Positions 6,743 to 9,585 of a stretch of 9,585 nucleotides of DNA are shown here, one piece after another. The position numbers were made by a program, and so were the translations under genes. Source of the DNA: JBBQXK01 sp038251625. Its GTDB lineage: Bacteria > Pseudomonadota > Alphaproteobacteria > Rhodobacterales > Rhodobacteraceae. The stretch covers positions 1 through 9,585 of the forward strand of contig JBBSBE010000142.1 of assembly GCA_038251625.1 (NCBI GenBank), written 5' to 3'. The notes beneath the pieces were generated by a model. It worked only from the letters and a program-made list of their open reading frames with translations, made no database searches and was not told the DNA's origin. Every line of letters starts with the position of its first letter. Position 1 is the stretch's first letter.

Positions 6743-7357
6743 CTATTTGCCAAACAACCAGACCACTGTCAGTTGAAGGAGCACAGCAGGTAAGCCAAAC
6801 AGAATAAAATTGACCAACCCGGCGATAGCCATCCCCAGAAAGTTCAAACCCAACCCAAGCATACTCGTGGCTCCGGCAAGATCGCCAAATTGCAGCCGCG
6901 CGTCGAACACATCGACCAGCCAGCTGGTCAGGCCAAGTGCCGTGTAAAGGTAAAGCGGCACCACCATGTAGACTGTCCCCAGCACCCCCCAGAACAGCGC
7001 GGTGCCAAGCCCCGGTCCTTTGTGCACAACGGCCAGCATGCCAAACGGAAAGCCCCCCAAGATCATCAGCAACAGAGCGAGTTGATAAGGAATGTCAACC
7101 AGCGCCAACCCAGCATATGGCACCGCATAATCCCCCACAATGGAAATGGCTATAAAGCCTGCAATCCCCAGGCTCCACAGGCCCAGCTCATTGCCCCTTC
7201 TGCCAGCACGAACTGACAGCACCGCGGCCAGCACGCCAAGCCCGGCGATCAGCAACTCAAGCCCGCGCTGGCTGTTCGATGCGACGAGGAATGTCGCAGC
7301 AAAGGTGGCCAAAACCAGGCCAATGCCCGGAAAAATATCTTCTGAATCGGTTGACAT
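6743..7357 (-). CDS. Multi-pass inner-membrane protein, function unknown
   Basis: 204 residues from ATG at 7357, with AGGAG 6 nt upstream. It is strongly hydrophobic, with about six predicted membrane segments: roughly 10-27, 31-49, 58-75, 90-111, 117-143 and 168-202 (possibly two). There is a short acidic N-terminus (MSTDSEDIF) and a basic cytoplasmic-looking loop RAGRRGNE (50-57). No transporter signature, active site or family name is recognised. It is the first gene of the five-gene minus-strand run and therefore next to the likely promoter. It could act as a membrane sensor, anchor or effector for the downstream proteins, or be an unrelated neighbour, since 58 bp separates it from the NADAR gene. 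Confidence 0.8.
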   Translation of the reverse strand: MSTDSEDIFPGIGLVLATFAATFLVASNSQRGLELLIAGLGVLAAVLSVRAGRRGNELGLWSLGIAGFIAISIVGDYAVPYAGLALVDIPYQLALLLMILGGFPFGMLAVVHKGPGLGTALFWGVLGTVYMVVPLYLYTALGLTSWLVDVFDARLQFGDLAGATSMLGLGLNFLGMAIAGLVNFILFGLPAVLLQLTVVWLFGK

Positions 7358-7363
7358 GTCTTT

Positions 7364-7368
7364 CTCCT
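7364..7368 (-). promoter_or_regulatory. Ribosome binding site AGGAG for the membrane-protein gene
   Basis: AGGAG lies 6 nt before ATG 7357 on the minus strand, the strongest Shine-Dalgarno match in the window. It fits the first gene of a transcription unit. Confidence 0.7.
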
Positions 7369-7468
7369 GTCAAGTTTTGTGTCTGGCCATTCACCTCAGC
7401 GCCTGCTGCGCTGTGCCGATGACCCAAAGAAAATTCTGCAATCCTGCCCTGTCGCCAATGGCGGCAAG

Positions 7469-7480
7469 TTTGACGTCAAA
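7469..7480. promoter_or_regulatory. 12-bp perfect palindrome TTTGACGTCAAA, candidate operator
   Basis: TTTGACGTCAAA is a perfect palindrome 112 bp upstream of the first gene of the minus-strand run. It contains TTGACG, close to a -35 consensus, but I see no good -10 at the right distance. A dimeric regulator could bind here to control the run. The regulator is not identifiable from the site. Confidence 0.4.
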
Positions 7481-7499
7481 TCGCAAAGCGGGCCACAAA

Positions 7500-7655
7500 T
7501 TACTTGAGACACCTTATTGTGCCGACCGCTGCAAAGCGATTGCGCCAAGATGCGCCCAGTTGGGCTATGAGCCGATCTTCCCCGATCCAGTCGTCCAACC
7601 ACTCCGGAAAAAGTGTCGTCTGATCTCGGCCGAAGTCCTCGATGAAACCTGCCAT
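7500..7655 (-). pseudogene. IS1182-type transposase, N-terminal remnant
   Basis: From ATG at 7655 the minus strand reads MAGFIEDFGRDQTTLFPEWL then DDWIGED, matching from memory the first ~27 residues of IS1182-family transposases. The expected continuation (NPVRVIDVFV-like) is absent. Instead the frame runs into unrelated RLIAQLGASWRNR and stops at 7500-7502. The break falls near 7575, so all of the catalytic part is missing and the copy is dead. Intact family members are about 450 residues. The break sits about 215 bp upstream of the membrane-protein gene. Confidence 0.7.
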
Positions 7656-7693
7656 GCAAAGCCTCCCAACCATGCGTAAGCATAGCATAAAAC

Positions 7694-7712
7694 TGGGTTT
7701 TTACACAGCCTC
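7694..7712 (-). repeat. Probable left terminal repeat of the IS1182-type remnant
   Basis: On the minus strand GAGGCTGTGTAAAAACC lies ~40 bp before the remnant transposase start. It resembles the GAGGCTGTGTGAAAAC-type ends I associate with IS1182 elements. No matching right end is present, as expected for a truncated copy. Confidence 0.5.
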
Positions 7713-7963
7713 GGCGGGAAGAAGCCATAAGGTGCGCCGGGCATCAGTCTCTGCGTTGCGCGAAAGCCGGCATGCAGGACTACGAGGCGGCCGTCCTCGC
7801 CCCTGTGTAGCTTGCGCGAGCCAGGATCGTGCCAATTGCGACCTTTGTGCTGGAAATTCGGCTCAGCTCCCGTTCCCAAACTACATAGGCGCTGATGCTT
7901 AGGTGTCCCATCCCGGACGTTTGCATTGACGAACGCCGTCTGCCACTCTTCATCGCGCGGGCT
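7713..7963. other. Stretch between two IS remnants, no gene recognised
   Basis: Open frames exist on both strands, but their translations show no motif I recognise and they run through IS-derived sequence. This is most likely debris between the IS1182 end and the IS481 stump. Confidence 0.5.
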
Positions 7964-8173
7964 ACGCTGCGCGATCTGATCGCGGAGTTGGAAGCGCGCA
8001 CAACGGGTGACCTGGAGCAGACCCTGATGCGCTATGTCCACCTCTACAACACGCAGTTGCCGCAATCAGCCTTGAGGAGCCGAACGCCAATGCAGGCCAT
8101 GAAGGACTGGCACAAATCGCACCCGCACCTCTTCGTCAAATCACCGCGCAATCATCCGGGACGCGACACCTAG
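7964..8173 (+). pseudogene. IS481-type transposase, C-terminal remnant
   Basis: The frame reads LRDLIAELEARTTGDLEQTL, then MRYVHLYNTQLPQSAL, RTPMQAMKDWHKSHPHLF and ends NHPGRDT-TAG at 8171-8173. This is the last ~65 residues of an IS481-family (rve/DDE) transposase. The pattern LMRYVxLYNxQLPQSALxxxTPxxAMKDW is characteristic of that C-terminus. The DNA-binding domain and all catalytic acidic residues are missing, and the sequence upstream in this frame is unrelated. It abuts the truncated gene that begins at about 8174. Confidence 0.75.
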
Positions 8174-8586
8174 GGTACGATCCCAACATCAACAACCCCT
8201 TTGCAGACTACCTCAGAGCGTTGGCCGGAGACCTCGGAACGAACGATCTCGAGCTTGTTCCTGATGTCGTCGAAATAGGTCCGTTAGGTTTTCCTGAATA
8301 CCGGATTGGCGGAGGTCTGCTTGACGATGTTACGGCGGGCAACGTCGATGCCGAATATGCGTTGGCCTGTGGACATGCCCGCATCAACGATATCCCGGAG
8401 GGACTTCTGGGAGCCGACAATGCCGAGCACCGTATCGAGTGGCTTGTCTCCAAAATTCCAGAAGAGGAGAAAGCGGATCGGAGGGCAAGGCACGCTGATC
8501 TCCTGGCTCTTTTTGGCGACCTCGATCTCGATATCCCTGCTTTCACGACAATTGCGAACGAAACAGAGGAGAGCGACGATGAATGA
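8174..8586 (+). pseudogene. Unrecognised acidic protein, probably N-terminally truncated by the IS481 remnant
   Basis: The frame reads YDPNINNPFADYLRALAGDL from about 8176 and continues through GFPEYRIGGGLLDDV and EWLVSKIPEEEKADRRARHA to EETEESDDE-like acidic residues, TGA at 8584-8586. The only early start is TTG at 8221 (120 residues plus the stop), with no ribosome site. The protein-like sequence continues upstream of it to the IS481 stump, so the natural N-terminus was probably removed. The product is strongly acidic at its end. I do not recognise the family. Its stop overlaps the next gene's ATG (ATGAATGA), so the pair was translated together. It could still be expressed from a fused or IS-borne start. 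Confidence 0.55.
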
Positions 8587-8872
8587 CCTTCGCTTCACTC
8601 AACACGCTGAGACACGCATGCGCCAGCGCGGTTTTCGAAACGTAGACGTCAGTCTGGTGCTCAGTGTGGCAACGCGTGTGGCCGACGACGCATTCTTTCT
8701 CAGCGATAAGGACGCAGCCCGCGAGATCGAGAGGCGTCGGCACGAGATCCAGCAGCTCGAACGTCTGCGTGGCACCAAACTCATCGTCGATTGCGAGAAC
8801 GTCATTACCCTTTACCACTCCGACCGAACGCCGGTTCGCGCAGATCGCAAGTATCGCGGGAGAGCATCATGA
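8579..8872 (+). CDS. DUF4258-like small protein
   Basis: 97 residues. The ATG at 8579 overlaps the upstream TGA by 8 nt. The sequence opens MNDLRFTQHAETRMRQRGF, the FTxHAxxRMxxRG pattern of DUF4258. It follows with VATRVADDAFFLSDKDAARE, a basic helical middle (EIERRRHEIQQLERLRG), then TKLIVDCENVITLYHSD, strands expected of the fold. Proteins of this type often sit beside small partner genes in mobile regions and some are proposed RelE/mRNase-like toxins, but activity is not established here. The next gene's ATG overlaps the stop (ATGA at 8869-8872), so translation is coupled on both sides. Confidence 0.7.
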   Translation: MNDLRFTQHAETRMRQRGFRNVDVSLVLSVATRVADDAFFLSDKDAAREIERRRHEIQQLERLRGTKLIVDCENVITLYHSDRTPVRADRKYRGRAS

Positions 8873-9387
8873 GGTATGAAACCGCGACACAAACTGTGCT
8901 CGTTTCCATGCCAATCTCCATCGTCGAAGCCATTCTGACATTGCGGTCTGCGCTGGATGACGATGTTGCATCGGCGCTTGGGATAAGCCTTGCAGGCGCT
9001 CGAACTATGAAGACGCCCCTGCTTGACCCGCTGCCGACCAGCGTCGCCGTCCATAAGCGCGGGAAGTACGCCGCAGAGTTTCTCGGGGTTGGGTTCTCCG
9101 TTGATACCCTAGCGGCCCTATTCGGGCAGGTCGTAGATATGATGGCCGATGTTGCGCCGGAGAACTTGGTTTCGCTTGCCGAAATTCGTACGCGTGGGCG
9201 ACGCTTTATCTCACGGGAACCGCGCGGCATCCATCCCTACAGCCCTCATCTCCCAGTTCAGCTGACATCATCCGGATGGTGGATCAGCAAGAACATAAGC
9301 AAAGACCAACTGAAGTCGGCACTTCGTACCGTTTGCGAATCTTCAGGGCTGACCTTCGGGAAAGACCTTAGGTTTCCAATTCGATAG
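8869..9387 (+). CDS. Hypothetical protein, 172 residues, coupled to the DUF4258 gene
   Basis: The ATG at 8869 overlaps the DUF4258 stop by 4 nt, which decides this start over an ATG at 8791. The N-terminus (MRYETATQTVLVSMPISIVE, then AILTLRSALDDDVASALGI) could be a short strand-helix-helix, ribbon-helix-helix-like segment. The middle is LGVGFSVDTLAALFGQVVDM. The end is basic and aromatic: RTRGRRFISREP, YSPHLPVQLTSSGWWISKNI, then DQLKSALRTVCESSGL. The TSSGWWISKNI block looks like a conserved core, perhaps DNA-binding, but I cannot name the family. No signal peptide or TM helix is seen. It probably acts with the DUF4258 protein; a toxin-antitoxin-like arrangement is one possibility, without proof. 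Confidence 0.7.
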   Translation: MRYETATQTVLVSMPISIVEAILTLRSALDDDVASALGISLAGARTMKTPLLDPLPTSVAVHKRGKYAAEFLGVGFSVDTLAALFGQVVDMMADVAPENLVSLAEIRTRGRRFISREPRGIHPYSPHLPVQLTSSGWWISKNISKDQLKSALRTVCESSGLTFGKDLRFPIR

Positions 9388-9393
9388 CTGCAG

Positions 9394-9422
9394 TTGCAGC
9401 GCCGGGCCGACGCAAGCTGCAA
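9394..9422. terminator. Hairpin between convergent genes
   Basis: TTGCAGC (9394-9400) and GCTGCAA (9416-9422) form a perfect 7-bp stem with a 15-nt GC-rich loop. It lies in the 60-bp gap between the plus-strand 172-residue gene and the minus-strand DUF2163 gene. Its position fits a bidirectional terminator, but neither side has a clear T-run. Confidence 0.3.
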
Positions 9423-9447
9423 TCAAGGCGGCACTTCAGCGAACCGC

Positions 9448-9585
9448 TCAAAGAACGTTCCCTTCGTGGCCGCCATCCTTGGTGGCATAGCGCAGGACCG
9501 CATCCTGGCCCGGTATGTAGGGGAAGCCCCGGAAGTTGGTGACATTGGCGAACTTCGTACCGCAGGTTGCGATGCGCTTGTCGCA
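9448..9585 (-). CDS. DUF2163 (BR0599-type) phage/GTA protein, C-terminal part, runs off the right edge
   Basis: 45 residues and a TGA (9448-9450) on the minus strand. The start is CDKRIATCGTKFANVTNFRG, then FPYIPGQDAVLRYATKDGG. The pattern CDKRxxTCxxKFxNxxNFRGFPxxPG is the hallmark of the C-terminus of DUF2163/phage_BR0599 proteins. These occur in the tail-fibre/hub region of gene-transfer agents and related siphovirus-like prophages. The bulk of the gene lies outside the window. It is either the edge of a prophage or of the GTA cluster; the convergent orientation and IS debris suggest a prophage or island boundary. Confidence 0.75.
   Translation of the reverse strand, partial: CDKRIATCGTKFANVTNFRGFPYIPGQDAVLRYATKDGGHEGNVL

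Noticed and set aside
7565..8065. A 166-codon minus-strand frame across the IS remnants
   Set aside because: It crosses two unrelated IS pieces, antisense to one and out of frame with the other, so it cannot be an inherited gene.
1..9585. CRISPR array, tRNA or rRNA gene
   Set aside because: No regularly spaced repeats and no cloverleaf or rRNA-like conserved blocks were seen on either strand by eye.

Overview
The window looks like alphaproteobacterial DNA, most probably a Rhodobacteraceae/Roseobacter-type genome. It is GC-rich with matching codon use. Its IS21-, IS1182- and IS481-type transposase pieces, and the C-terminus of a DUF2163 (gene-transfer-agent/phage tail) protein at the right edge, resemble those common in that family. 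This taxonomic guess rests on recognition by eye, not on a search.

Layout. Positions 1-237 hold the start of an IS21-type transposase on the minus strand, running off the left edge. Positions 238-619 are non-coding and carry a perfect 17-bp inverted repeat. Positions 620-7357 are five minus-strand genes. In transcription order these are: a small multi-pass membrane protein (7357-6743), a NADAR/YbiA-family protein (6684-6037), an unrecognised soluble protein (about 5956-4826), a 966-residue caspase-TM-Sel1-DsbA-like protein (4823-1923), and a secreted Clp/SppA-like serine peptidase with a C-terminal LprI-like segment (1774-620). Positions 7358-7963 are intergenic sequence plus the broken 5' end of an IS1182-type element. 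Positions 7964-8173 are the C-terminal stump of an IS481-type transposase. Positions 8174-9387 are three overlapping plus-strand genes: one that has apparently lost its N-terminus, a DUF4258 protein, and an unrecognised 172-residue protein. Positions 9448-9585 are the C-terminus of a DUF2163/BR0599-type phage or GTA protein on the minus strand.

How the genes may work together. The unknown gene and the caspase gene are separated by only 2 bp and are almost certainly co-transcribed. The other members of the five-gene run are 58, 80 and 148 bp apart, so a single operon is plausible but not proven. The set combines a predicted cytosolic cysteine peptidase tethered to the membrane, a periplasmic redox-like module, a secreted serine peptidase, an ADP-ribose/NAD-related N-glycosidase-like protein and a membrane protein. 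It sits between insertion-sequence debris. A stress-response or defence role is an attractive hypothesis, but nothing in the sequence proves it. Caspase-Sel1 proteins and YbiA homologues also occur outside defence loci.
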